From the NCBI RefSeq assembly GCF_002929305.1, contig NZ_PJIO01000006.1:62001-126000 (forward strand): DNA of 64,000 bases, read 5' to 3'. Shown here one piece after another: positions 55,639 to 64,000 of the stretch. Within the stretch, counting starts at the first letter, position 1. Each line of letters opens with the position of its first letter. Origin of the DNA: Arthrobacter sp. GMC3. Lineage in GTDB: Bacteria > Actinomycetota > Actinomycetes > Actinomycetales > Micrococcaceae. The position numbers and the translations under genes are program-made. Under the pieces are notes generated by a model. That model searched no databases. It was not told the DNA's origin and saw nothing but the letters and a program-made list of their open reading frames with translations.

Positions 55639-57573
55639 ATGCAAGGTCACATCACTCGCGCCGCAGTGGGGCTCAGCGCCATCGCCCTGGCGGCAATTTC
55701 GTTGGTCAGTCCGGCGAACGCGTCACCCGCCGACGATCCTATTCCCGAGCTAACCGGGGCCCAGCTCGCCGCCTCATGGGCGGCACCACTGAGCACCAGC
55801 GGTCGGTACATCGTCGACGCCAACGGATCAAGGTTCAAGCTAAAATCCGCCAACTGGGACGGCGCACAGGGGCACTGGAACGGATCGGGACAGGCTGCGG
55901 ATCCGGCGAACAGCAACAGCGGCATGAGCTACGACATCCCCATGGGGTTGGACCGCGTGGCCCTCCCGACGCTGATGAGCGACTTCCACAAGCTGGGCAT
56001 CAACAGCATCCGGCTCCCCTTCTCCAACGAGATGCTCGGGATGACCACATCGGTGCCGGACGTCGCAGTGACGGCAAACCCATCGCTGAAGGGGAAAACC
56101 CCCCTGCAGGTGTTCGACGCCGTCGTCGATGCCCTCACAGGCGATGGCTTCGCGGTCATATTGAACAACCACACCACCACCTCCCGCTGGTGCTGTGGCG
56201 CCGATGACGGAAACTCCAAGTGGTACAGCAGTCAGACCACGGACAAGTGGATCAGCGACTGGGTCATGCTGGCGACTCGCTACCAGAACAACCCCCGCGT
56301 GGTGGGCATGGACCTGCGTAACGAGGTCCGGCGCGACATTTGGGACGACCCCAACTGGGGACTCGGCGACGGCAACGACCTGTACAAGGCGTATCAGCTG
56401 GCCGGGATTGCCATCCAGAAGGCCAATCCAAACGTGCTGGTGGTGATGGAAGGGATCAACTGGCAGGGCATCCCCACCGATGCCACGTTCCATGACAGGC
56501 CGCAACTTAAACCTGTCGCCAACATTTCCAACACCATCCTCTACCCCAACAAGGTGGTGTACTCGGCGCACGTCTACGGCTTCACCGGGCCTCGGCACAC
56601 TGGGGCCACCGGGCTGGGCGAGACCACTGATCCGCGCTACCGCGATCTAAGCGCAGCGGAACTTGCCGCCGAAGTCCAGAAAGAGGCTTTGTTCCTGTAC
56701 AAGCCCGGACAGCACTACACCGCACCGGTCTGGGTCAGTGAGTTTGGCACCACCGGCACGGGCCAGACGGATGCCAAGGAAATTGCCTGGTGGACGAACT
56801 TCACTGACATCCTTGCCGCAAACGACACCGACTTCGCGGCTTGGCCGCTGGTGACACAGGCAAGCGACTCCGGCGTTTTCTCCGACAAGTTTGCCCTCCT
56901 TGCCTACAAGGCGGACGGCACGAAGCTAAGCATTGCCGATGACTGGCGTTACCCAGGGTGGCGGAAGATCGTGAACACCTCTGTAGCAACGGGTCCAGTG
57001 ACAGCCTCTGCCCGCTGGAACATGCTCGGCAGTGACAGCCAATCCCCCGACACGAATGCCTCCGCACTCATGCAGGCCCGGCCGGACTGGGACGCCGGGC
57101 AATGGAAAGGTTTTTGCCCCGACAGCGAAAGGCTAGCCGGGGTTGCGCGCGGCCAGAACCGGGCCCTGTGCACCAATAATCTACAGCCAGCGCTCACCAC
57201 AGTGCGCAACGTGGTCGGAAATGAGGCGAACGTGCAAAACGATTGGGCCTCCGGCTATAACAAACTTCAGTGCGCGGCGGGCCAAATGGCTGTCGGCTAC
57301 AGCCTGACCATCGGCACCGTGAACAAGTACTCAACGTCGAAGCTACTGTGCGCGCCGACCTCAACAACGCTCCCGGCGAGCCAGGGCCGTGTGGTCTGGT
57401 TCGATGCCGGCGATAACAGGCCTGCGGGCGGGGGTTCGACGTCGAGCGACTGGGCGCCAGGAAAGTTCAAGGGCCAGTGCGCCGACAACGAATACCTCGC
57501 CGGTGTCGCCTTCACATGGAAATGGAACCACGGGGGCGTGCCGGACGCGCTGCTGTGCAAGCCACTCACCTAA
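55639..57573 (+). CDS. secreted glycoside hydrolase family 5 enzyme with C-terminal repeat region
   Basis: A 644-residue protein from ATG 55639 (GAGGG 8 nt upstream). A signal peptide ends at SPANA-SP (about residue 28). The GH5 catalytic domain spans about 30-435: acid/base Glu229 in MDLRNEVRRD (the usual NEP has Val instead of Pro) and nucleophile Glu368 in VWVSEFGTTG, with SAHVYGF between. The remaining 200 residues form Cys-rich repeats: FCPDSERLAGVA, CAAGQMAVGYSLT and QCADNEYLAGVAFT. It should cut beta-1,4-glucan or a related polymer outside the cell, supplying the GH1 and transporter operon next to it. Confidence 0.87.
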   Translation: MQGHITRAAVGLSAIALAAISLVSPANASPADDPIPELTGAQLAASWAAPLSTSGRYIVDANGSRFKLKSANWDGAQGHWNGSGQAADPANSNSGMSYDIPMGLDRVALPTLMSDFHKLGINSIRLPFSNEMLGMTTSVPDVAVTANPSLKGKTPLQVFDAVVDALTGDGFAVILNNHTTTSRWCCGADDGNSKWYSSQTTDKWISDWVMLATRYQNNPRVVGMDLRNEVRRDIWDDPNWGLGDGNDLYKAYQLAGIAIQKANPNVLVVMEGINWQGIPTDATFHDRPQLKPVANISNTILYPNKVVYSAHVYGFTGPRHTGATGLGETTDPRYRDLSAAELAAEVQKEALFLYKPGQHYTAPVWVSEFGTTGTGQTDAKEIAWWTNFTDILAANDTDFAAWPLVTQASDSGVFSDKFALLAYKADGTKLSIADDWRYPGWRKIVNTSVATGPVTASARWNMLGSDSQSPDTNASALMQARPDWDAGQWKGFCPDSERLAGVARGQNRALCTNNLQPALTTVRNVVGNEANVQNDWASGYNKLQCAAGQMAVGYSLTIGTVNKYSTSKLLCAPTSTTLPASQGRVVWFDAGDNRPAGGGSTSSDWAPGKFKGQCADNEYLAGVAFTWKWNHGGVPDALLCKPLT

Positions 57574-57583
57574 GTTGACCGCG

Positions 57584-57618
57584 TGAGGGTCGGGGACAAA
57601 TAGCGTCCCCGACCCTCA
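57584..57618. terminator. terminator between GH5 and GH1 genes
   Basis: A perfect 14-bp stem (57584-57597 with 57605-57618, 7-nt loop) stands 10 bp after the GH5 stop and before the convergent GH1 stop. It has no T tract and probably works in both directions. Confidence 0.8.
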
Positions 57619-57664
57619 AGCTGACTAAATCAGCATCGAATTGAGCGCATCATGCCCTGCTCTT

Positions 57665-58846
57665 CTAGGCGCTGGGCAGTCCGTTGGCCTTCGCAACGTT
57701 TCCCAGCCAGCCGAGGCTGGGCTTGGGAGTCCGCACGAACGTCTCACGGTCCACGGCGATGAGCCCGAAGGTCGGGCGGAATCCGCTGGCCCACTCGTAG
57801 TTATCCAAGGCACTCCAGTGTTGGTAGCCCAGCACCTGAACACCGTCAGCCATTGCTGCATGCAGGCCGCGCAGTGCCCCTTCCGTGTAGGCGATACGGC
57901 GAGTGTCGTCTGCGGTCGCGATGCCGTTCTCCGTGACAATCACCGGGACTCCCCCGCTCAGATCCCATGCACTGCGCACACCGAGCTCGAGGGCCTGCGG
58001 AAAGAACTCCCAGCCGGTGAGCGTGGTTTCCACGTCGTCAGCTACGGGCAGCGGGCCGTCTGGCCCAATGAAGGTTCGCGTGTAGGCCTGCACGCCAACG
58101 AAGTCGTCACCGGCTGAGTGCTCAAGGTACCAGTCGTCGCGCGGGTAACCATACTCGTGGAGCTTCTCGTCCGCACCCGGCTCGCCAGTGGAGTGGAAGG
58201 CCTGCGTCGCAACGGTCCATCCCGTTTTAAGGCCCGAAACGCTCGAGAGAACCTCACGGGAGCGCTTGTGCGACTCAAGCAGAGCGTCCGCAACACCCAG
58301 ATCGGGGTTCGGCAGTCCAAAAGCAACGAGATTCGCGGCATCCTCTCCCCCGGCCAGCATCGCCGCGATATTTGGCTCATTGATGGTGCAGACGTGGTCG
58401 ACGCCGTCAGAAACGATCGGAAGAATCGATTCCGTGTACCGGGCGAACAGATCGGCGGCATCGTCGGCGCGCCAAAATCCGTCGTCGTGCATCCACTGCG
58501 GCACCGTGAAGTGCATCAGCGTCACAGTCGGGTTGAGCCCAAACTCGTGGGCCGCATCCACCATCCGGCGATAGTGGTCGATCTCTGCCCGCGATACATA
58601 TCCCCGCTCCGGCTCAATGCGTGCCCACTCAATGCTGAAGCGGTAGGAGTTGAGCCCGGCGTCGGCCAGCAGCCTCATGTCCTCCCGGTAGCGGTGGTAG
58701 CTGTCCATCGCGTCGCCGCTTGGTTCCACGATGTTCGATCCTGCGGCGTGTTCCATCTTCCACCAGTTGCTGTTGACATTGTTGCCCTCGATCTGGTGGG
58801 CAGCCGTTGCGGCGCCCCATAGAAAGCCATCGGGAAAGGTGAGCAT
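57665..58846 (-). CDS. GH1 beta-glucosidase
   Basis: A 393-residue family 1 glycoside hydrolase. ATG 58846 follows CAGGAGTACC. Motifs: FPDGFLWGAATAAHQIEG at the N-terminus, acid/base Glu157 in TINEPN and nucleophile Glu306 in IVTENGIAT. It is shorter than most GH1 enzymes (440-480), with compact loops between the two catalytic motifs. No signal peptide, so it acts on imported cellobiose or beta-glucosides in the cytoplasm. It is the last gene of the minus-strand transporter operon. Confidence 0.92.
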   Translation of the reverse strand: MLTFPDGFLWGAATAAHQIEGNNVNSNWWKMEHAAGSNIVEPSGDAMDSYHRYREDMRLLADAGLNSYRFSIEWARIEPERGYVSRAEIDHYRRMVDAAHEFGLNPTVTLMHFTVPQWMHDDGFWRADDAADLFARYTESILPIVSDGVDHVCTINEPNIAAMLAGGEDAANLVAFGLPNPDLGVADALLESHKRSREVLSSVSGLKTGWTVATQAFHSTGEPGADEKLHEYGYPRDDWYLEHSAGDDFVGVQAYTRTFIGPDGPLPVADDVETTLTGWEFFPQALELGVRSAWDLSGGVPVIVTENGIATADDTRRIAYTEGALRGLHAAMADGVQVLGYQHWSALDNYEWASGFRPTFGLIAVDRETFVRTPKPSLGWLGNVAKANGLPSA

Positions 58847-58877
58847 GGTACTCCTGAAATTGCGGTGTGGATTGTTG

Positions 58878-59753
58878 CTATGAATTGCTGTTGAATGAGT
58901 CATTTTTCGCCCAGAACTTGTCAAGCACGACGGCGGTTGCCCCGGGTGCTTCCAGCTGCGGCGAGTGTGCCGCGGCGGGTATCACCGCGTAGTCCGCGCC
59001 GATGCGCCCGGCCATGGCGCGCTGCCACTCGATGGGCCACGCTTCGTCGTGCTCGCCGTGCGCAATAAGGACGGGAAGCTCTGTCGCGGCAATCTCGGCG
59101 CCCCTGTCGGCATGGGTGCGCAGTATCTGCGCGGCCGCCAGCAAACTGTCGCTCGACGTACGGGCCGCGCGCAGTCGCAGGAAGGCTTCCTCCGGCGTCA
59201 ACAAATCGTCGGCCAGCCCGAGCGTATGCGGGTTGTCGCGGCTCCATAGCCCGATGCTGCCACCGGCAGCAACGGCCCGGCTCGTGTCCTCGTGCCGGCC
59301 TGGCCAACCATGCGGCCCAGAGCAAAGAACGGTCAGGCTCAGAAACGCCTCGGGGCAGGCGATCGCAGCTTCCGGTGCGACGATGCCGCCGAAGCTGTGG
59401 CCGAGCAGATGTACGGGATCTCCCTTGCCGACGATCTCGGCCACTTCGAGTGCATCGGAGGCGAGGAGTCCGAGGGCATAGTTCTCGATCCCAGCAGGTC
59501 CAACGGAATCGCCCTGGCCACGCTGGCTGTAGGCCCAGACGTCCCAGCCCCGGGCAGAGATGAGGGGTAGGAAGTTGCGAAAGTCTTCCTTTGACCCGGT
59601 AAATCCGGGAACAAGGAGGACAGTTCCGCGCGACTCCCCTACCGGTTCGGCATGGTAGGCAGTGAGTTGGCCGATCCTGGCCGGGATACCAACTACGGCG
59701 ACGCCGTCGGGCACGGCGGGTGCCCCGAAGGCGGCTATCTGCGTGAGCCTCAT
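58878..59753 (-). CDS. alpha/beta hydrolase
   Basis: A 291-residue alpha/beta-fold hydrolase. The nucleophile is Ser120 in LLGHSFGGIV, the oxyanion segment is VPGFTGSKEDF, the acid is in AHGEHDEAWP and the His probably in AAHSPQLE. It overlaps the ABC ATPase gene by 4 nt and precedes the GH1 gene by 31 bp. Within a glycoside operon it may remove acyl groups or esters from imported sugars or aglycones; this is an inference. Confidence 0.85.
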   Translation of the reverse strand: MRLTQIAAFGAPAVPDGVAVVGIPARIGQLTAYHAEPVGESRGTVLLVPGFTGSKEDFRNFLPLISARGWDVWAYSQRGQGDSVGPAGIENYALGLLASDALEVAEIVGKGDPVHLLGHSFGGIVAPEAAIACPEAFLSLTVLCSGPHGWPGRHEDTSRAVAAGGSIGLWSRDNPHTLGLADDLLTPEEAFLRLRAARTSSDSLLAAAQILRTHADRGAEIAATELPVLIAHGEHDEAWPIEWQRAMAGRIGADYAVIPAAAHSPQLEAPGATAVVLDKFWAKNDSFNSNS

Positions 59754-61453
59754 ACGGCAGCGCCCCAGGCCCGGGCCGGATTGGGCACGGCATCTAGCAA
59801 GCGGATCGTATAATCATCTTCCGGATGCTGCAGCACCTGGGCGGTGTTGCCGCGCTCAACCACCCTGCCGCCGTTGAGTACCATGATGTTCTCGGTGACC
59901 AGCCGGGCGCTGAGCAGGTCGTGAGTGATGTACAGCATGCTCACGCCCCATTGTTCGCGCAGCTCTTCCAACAGCGCCAAAACACCGGCCCGAAGCGACA
60001 CGTCGAGCATCGATACCGGCTCGTCTGCAATCAGAACCTGCGGGTTACTGGCAAGCGCACGGGCGATCACCACTCGTTGGCGCTGCCCACCGGAAAGCTG
60101 GTGGGGAAGCTTGGCGGCAAATTGCTCCACGGGCGCCAATCCCACAGTCTCAAGCAACTCCAGTACCCGTCTTCTGGCCTGCGGTCCGCGAAGGCCGCCA
60201 AAGTTCACCACCGGACGAGTCAGTGTGTATTCCACCGTGTGCAGCGGGTTGAGGGCGGAGTATGGGTCCTGGAAGATCATCTGGACGTTTCTGTGCAGCT
60301 CGCGAATCTGACCCCGGCCAAGTCGCGCAACATCGAGCGAGCCAAATTTGACCGTGCCCGACGTCGGCTTTTCAATGCCGGTGATCAGCTTGGCGATGGT
60401 CGATTTGCCGCTTCCGGATGCGCCAACAAGGGCGAGAGACTCACCCGGCTCAAGCGTGAACGAGACATCATCGACGGCTGTGATGGCTGATTCGCCCCTT
60501 CGTGGCGGCGGGTAGACCATCGATACCTGGTCGACGACGATCGCGGAGTCAGCCGAACGGCCCTCCCGGGATGCGGTGGTTCCCGCGGCGGTGGTGCCGG
60601 AGGCTTTGCCCGCGCCTGCCCCGTCGCGACTGGCCCGTTCCGTGAAGCCCGGAAGCTCAACAACCTCCGCGCGCGGGTCGGCGTAGTGGCTCAGCAGCAT
60701 CCGCGTGTACTCATCCTGCGGGTTTTGTAGAATTTCGGCACTGGAGGCATCTTCGACGATGCGGCCCTCATGCATGACCAGCACCCGCTGCGTTGACTCA
60801 AGCACCACGCCGAGGTCGTGGCTGATGAGAACGGCGGTGAAGCCTTCGGACTTCTGCAATGACTTGATAGTTGTCATGATGGCCTGCTGCACCAACACGT
60901 CCAGTGCGGTGGTCGGTTCATCAAAGACCATCAGCTGCGGTTCGAGCGATAGCGCCAGGGCTATCGACACCCGCTGGCGCATTCCACCCGAGAGCTCGCC
61001 TGGGAACCGCGCGAGGGCTTCCTTCGAGAGCCCCACTTTCTCGATGAGCTCGATCTGGCGGGCGTCCCATCTGGATTTTTCAACATGCCCATGTGCTCGG
61101 AAGATGTCGATGAAATGATTGCGGATGGTGCGCACCGGGTTGAGCGCGTTCATGCCGGACTGCAACACCATCGCAAAGCCACCCTGGCGCTGTTGACGCA
61201 ACGATTCGACGTCGAGCTCGCGAATGTCCTTCCCCCGAAAGAGAATCTGTCCCCCGTTGGTGCGGGCGGGTGGCTTTTGCAATCGGGTGATGGCAAACCC
61301 GAGCGTCGATTTGCCGGAGCCAGACTCGCCGACCAGGCCGACGAACTCCCCGGCCTCGAGCACAAACGACACGTGATCGACAGCCTGCAAAGCTGTGAAC
61401 CCGTTTGATTCGTAGACGACCGAGAGATCCTTGACCTCAAGAATGTGGTTCAT
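59750..61453 (-). CDS. fused double ABC ATPase of an Opp/Dpp-type importer
   Basis: A 567-residue protein from ATG 61453 (overlaps the permease stop by 4 nt). Two full cassettes: Walker A GESGSGKS at 42-49 with signature LSGGMRQRV, then a Ser/Gly/Ala-rich linker near 285-310, second Walker A GASGSGKS and signature LSGGQRQRV. It powers the two permeases upstream. Combination with GH1 and GH5 genes suggests cello-oligosaccharide or beta-glucoside uptake, since some Opp-family systems carry sugars. Confidence 0.9.
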   Translation of the reverse strand: MNHILEVKDLSVVYESNGFTALQAVDHVSFVLEAGEFVGLVGESGSGKSTLGFAITRLQKPPARTNGGQILFRGKDIRELDVESLRQQRQGGFAMVLQSGMNALNPVRTIRNHFIDIFRAHGHVEKSRWDARQIELIEKVGLSKEALARFPGELSGGMRQRVSIALALSLEPQLMVFDEPTTALDVLVQQAIMTTIKSLQKSEGFTAVLISHDLGVVLESTQRVLVMHEGRIVEDASSAEILQNPQDEYTRMLLSHYADPRAEVVELPGFTERASRDGAGAGKASGTTAAGTTASREGRSADSAIVVDQVSMVYPPPRRGESAITAVDDVSFTLEPGESLALVGASGSGKSTIAKLITGIEKPTSGTVKFGSLDVARLGRGQIRELHRNVQMIFQDPYSALNPLHTVEYTLTRPVVNFGGLRGPQARRRVLELLETVGLAPVEQFAAKLPHQLSGGQRQRVVIARALASNPQVLIADEPVSMLDVSLRAGVLALLEELREQWGVSMLYITHDLLSARLVTENIMVLNGGRVVERGNTAQVLQHPEDDYTIRLLDAVPNPARAWGAAV

Positions 61454-62367
61454 CGTGACTTCCCTTCGCGGAGGCGTGGATTGCTGATCGCATCGACACC
61501 GAAGTTGATGAGCGTCAGGCTCAGAGCGAGCAGCGCGATGCAAAGTCCGGGAGCGAAAAGCAGGATCCACTGCCCGGTTAGGAGGGCGTTGGAGTTTTGT
61601 GCCCAGTAGAGAATGGTGCCCCAGCTGACAATGCTTGAGTCGCCGAGGCCCAGGAACTCGAGCCCGGCCTCCGCAAGGATTGCACTGGTTGCGGCGCCGA
61701 AGAAGCCGCCGGCGATGATTGAGGTCATGTTGGGCAGGATCTCCTTGAACACGATGCGCCATGCCGGCTCCCCTGAGAAGCGGGCCGCTGTGACGAAGTC
61801 TCGGGAGCGCAGCGTTTGTGTTTGTGCCCGCAGGACACGCGCCCCCCACGCCCACCCGGTGATGACGATGACGGCCACGATCATGACGAGGCCACCGTTT
61901 TGCAAGTAGGCGGCGATTACGATCATGAGCGGCAGGCCGGGGATGACGAGGAACAAGTTGACGATGAAGTTGATGACGTCGGCACCGAACCCACGGATGT
62001 ATCCCCAGCTCAGGCCGATGACAATGGCAACGATCGTGGAGAGTAGCCCGGCGATGAATCCGACGGAGACGCTGATCTGCGATCCGTAGATCAGTTGGCT
62101 GAGCACGTCTTCGCCCGCCGCCGTGGTACCAAACCAATGCGCCGCACTCGCGTCAGCGTTTCGTTCGAAACCGTCTTGTGAGGCGCCGTACGGTGCTAGG
62201 AGCGGCGCGAAGATTGCAACGAAGATGAAGCAGGCGAGAATGATGAGCCCTAGGCGCGACTTCCAGTTGGCCCACAGGGTTGCGGCCAATCGGGTGATGA
62301 AGGCGAGTCTGCGCGGTGGCCTCATCGCTTTTTCCGTGGATTTCGTGACGTTCTGTGTGGTGGTCAT
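61450..62367 (-). CDS. ABC transporter permease, DppC type
   Basis: A 305-residue inner-membrane permease with a basic N-terminus of about 40 residues, the FAPLLAPYGASQDGF stretch after the first helix and the EAA loop GEPAWRIVFKEILPNMTSII near residue 195. It overlaps both neighbouring genes by 4 nt. It forms the channel with the DppB-type protein encoded just upstream. Confidence 0.9.
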   Translation of the reverse strand: MTTTQNVTKSTEKAMRPPRRLAFITRLAATLWANWKSRLGLIILACFIFVAIFAPLLAPYGASQDGFERNADASAAHWFGTTAAGEDVLSQLIYGSQISVSVGFIAGLLSTIVAIVIGLSWGYIRGFGADVINFIVNLFLVIPGLPLMIVIAAYLQNGGLVMIVAVIVITGWAWGARVLRAQTQTLRSRDFVTAARFSGEPAWRIVFKEILPNMTSIIAGGFFGAATSAILAEAGLEFLGLGDSSIVSWGTILYWAQNSNALLTGQWILLFAPGLCIALLALSLTLINFGVDAISNPRLREGKSR

Positions 62368-63344
62368 CGTCGTGTCCTTGGGTCGAGTACCCCGTACATG
62401 ATGTCAACGAGGAAGTTTGCGATGAGCACGCTGACGGTGATCATCAGAAACAGGGCCTGCATCAGCGGGTAGTCCTGGCCGATAACGGCGTTGAAGAGCA
62501 GATATCCGATTCCCGGGTAGCCGAAGACCTGCTCGACGAGTACCGAGCCACCGACCACACCGCCCAGGGCCAGTCCGAAGCCGGTCAGATTTGGCAGGAT
62601 CGCGTTGCGTGCCGCATAGCGGATGGCAACTGTGCGGCCCTTGAGGCCATTGGCTTCGGCAAATGTCACGTAGTCGTCGCCGAGCGTATTGATCATTGCG
62701 TTGCGCATTCCGATGATCCACCCGCCAAGGGAGGTAATGAGAATCGTAAGTGCCGGAAGCGCTGCGTGGTAGAGCACGTCCACAAAGAACTCCCAGGTCA
62801 TCGCCGGGCTGGCGGTTGGTCCGAAGGCGCCGGATGTGGGGAACAGGTGAAAGACGTAGCCGGCGAAGAACAGCAGCAATAGCGCCGTCCAAAAGTACGG
62901 GAACGTGCTGGCAAAGCTGCCGGTCAAGGTGGGAAGGGCGTCCAGCCAGGTATTGCGCTTCCACGCGGTGAGAACACCGATGAGGGTTCCGAGCACGAAG
63001 GCGATGATGGTCACGAACCCGACGAGAATGACCGTATAAGGGAAAGCCTGCCAAATCATCTCAGAGACCGACTGCGGATAAAAGGTATAGGAGACACCAA
63101 AGTCGAGAGTGATGACCTGGTGGAGGTAACCGAGATACTGCTCGAAGATGTTGCCATCTGGCACACCAAGCTGGGCCTCGATGGCCTTCCGTGTCGCGTC
63201 GGTGACCGGCCCGTTCTGAGCGAGCTTGGCAATCGCCGCATCGGTGGGTGATCCGGGCATCATGCGAGGAAGGAGGAAGTTCAAGGTGACAGCCGCCCAT
63301 AGGGTCAGCAGGAACAGGCCGATCTTGCGAAGTACGAAGGCCAT
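62364..63344 (-). CDS. ABC transporter permease, DppB type
   Basis: A 326-residue permease beginning FVLRKIGLFLLTLWAAVTLN followed by FLLPRMMPGSPTDAA, the usual DppB opening. Six helices and the coupling loop ANGLKGRTVAIRYAARNAIL (near residue 228) are visible. It begins 3 bp after the stop of the binding-protein gene and overlaps the DppC gene by 4 nt. Confidence 0.9.
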   Translation of the reverse strand: MAFVLRKIGLFLLTLWAAVTLNFLLPRMMPGSPTDAAIAKLAQNGPVTDATRKAIEAQLGVPDGNIFEQYLGYLHQVITLDFGVSYTFYPQSVSEMIWQAFPYTVILVGFVTIIAFVLGTLIGVLTAWKRNTWLDALPTLTGSFASTFPYFWTALLLLFFAGYVFHLFPTSGAFGPTASPAMTWEFFVDVLYHAALPALTILITSLGGWIIGMRNAMINTLGDDYVTFAEANGLKGRTVAIRYAARNAILPNLTGFGLALGGVVGGSVLVEQVFGYPGIGYLLFNAVIGQDYPLMQALFLMITVSVLIANFLVDIMYGVLDPRTRR

Positions 63345-63347
63345 GAA

Positions 63348-64000
63348 CTATTCACCGTCCTTGGTGGCGAGCTTGAGCTTGGTGAAAATGAGTAGCGGGC
63401 TCGAGTCGTAGGTTTGCGGTGGGGCGTACGGGTCTTCGGCGGTAGGCCATCCGGTGAACTTGGAGGTGTTGTACAGACCCCATAGCCCGCCGTAGTAGAG
63501 GCCAATCACGGGAAGTTGATCGTAGACAATTTGCTGCAGCTGGTGGCTTATTTCCAGCTGTTTTGCCGGGTCGATGGTCGCCTTGTACTCTGCCAGAAGC
63601 GCATCGGTCTGTGGGTCGCTATAACGCTCAAAGTTGCTCGGGGCCAGTTCGCCGTTCTTCACGTGGAACTCACTTGAGAGCAGGCTGTTGTAGGCCTGGA
63701 AGACGTTTCCACCACCCATGCCTCCCATCGCCACCTCGTAGTCACCGTTCTGAATAGCCTGCTGGTATCCAGCCGGCTGGGGCTGCTTGATCGTCACGTC
63801 GATGCCGATCGCGCTGAGCTGCTTACGAACCTCTTGAATGGCGCGCAGCCAGTCGGTATACCCATTGGCTGTGGTCACCGAAAAGGTAAACGGTTTGCCG
63901 TTGGCATCCACCAAGGTGCCGTTGACCAGGGTGTAGCCGGCCTTCGCCAGCGAGGCCAGCGCCGCATCAGTGTTTTGTTCGATCACACCGCTGTTGGGAA
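63348..64000 (-). CDS. ABC transporter substrate-binding protein, family 5, C-terminal part (cut by window end)
   Basis: The last 217 residues of a family 5 binding protein; the frame stays open to base 64000, so the N-terminus and lipobox lie outside. The fragment has the LAKAGYTLVNGTLVDANGKP strand region and the C-terminal lobe (LEISHQLQQIVYDQLPVIGL, YNTSKFTGWPTAEDPYA) typical of this family. Ending FTGWPTAEDPYAPP resembles sugar- and peptide-binding members in cellulolytic actinobacteria. It is the receptor of the transporter downstream. Confidence 0.87.
   Translation of the reverse strand, partial: PNSGVIEQNTDAALASLAKAGYTLVNGTLVDANGKPFTFSVTTANGYTDWLRAIQEVRKQLSAIGIDVTIKQPQPAGYQQAIQNGDYEVAMGGMGGGNVFQAYNSLLSSEFHVKNGELAPSNFERYSDPQTDALLAEYKATIDPAKQLEISHQLQQIVYDQLPVIGLYYGGLWGLYNTSKFTGWPTAEDPYAPPQTYDSSPLLIFTKLKLATKDGE

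Noticed and set aside
61454..62137. N-terminal extension of the fused ATPase frame
   Set aside because: It overlaps the DppC permease in another frame and is Arg/His-rich shadow sequence; the ABC domain begins at ATG 61453.

Overview
The window is chromosomal-type DNA from a high-GC actinobacterium, most probably of the Arthrobacter/Paenarthrobacter group (Micrococcaceae). I infer this from gene content, GTG starts, the many 4-nt ATGA gene overlaps and the regulator families; no rRNA, tRNA or phylogenetic marker is present to prove it. I see no transposase, phage gene, CRISPR array or replication origin. Almost the whole window is catabolic: regulator-flanked uptake-and-degradation modules placed side by side.

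Layout. 1-858: start of a short-chain dehydrogenase and a divergent TetR sharing a palindromic operator. 937-8602: a five-gene minus-strand operon (YtcJ-like amidohydrolase, family-5 binding lipoprotein, two permeases, fused double ATPase) with a divergent TetR. 8780-22741: a polyamine/omega-amino-acid island (class III transaminase, PotABCD-type transporter, Lrp regulator, PuuB-like flavin oxidase, aminoaldehyde dehydrogenase, second transaminase, CoA-acylating MmsA, PucR regulator). 22788-29864: a LysR/TDT exporter pair, TetR/MFS pair, an atypical histidine phosphatase and an amidase, with two small gene remnants. 29955-32753: cupin and FAD oxidoreductase with a divergent IclR.

32859-50010 is the core: a complete lower-phenylpropanoid route. 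A cou/phd-type operon (transporter, CoA ligase, hydratase, 3-hydroxyacyl-CoA dehydrogenase, beta-ketoacyl-CoA hydrolase, acyl-CoA dehydrogenase, MarR regulator) should turn p-hydroxycinnamates into 4-hydroxybenzoate. PobA makes protocatechuate. LigAB, LigC, LigI, LigU, LigJ and LigK carry protocatechuate through 4,5-(meta) cleavage to pyruvate and oxaloacetate, instead of the beta-ketoadipate route common in actinobacteria. Two single-base homopolymer anomalies lie here: LigB and LigC are fused in one reading frame across a G7 tract, and the local IclR regulator is frameshifted at a C5 tract.

50045-52175 is an ECF42-type sigma factor with a DGPF/YCII protein and a SnoaL-like protein behind a matching ECF promoter. 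52353-55291 holds a hypothetical protein, a mutarotase-like protein and an amidohydrolase. 55639-64000 is a beta-glucan/beta-glucoside module: a secreted GH5 enzyme, then a minus-strand operon of an Opp-type transporter (binding protein cut by the window end), alpha/beta hydrolase and GH1 beta-glucosidase.
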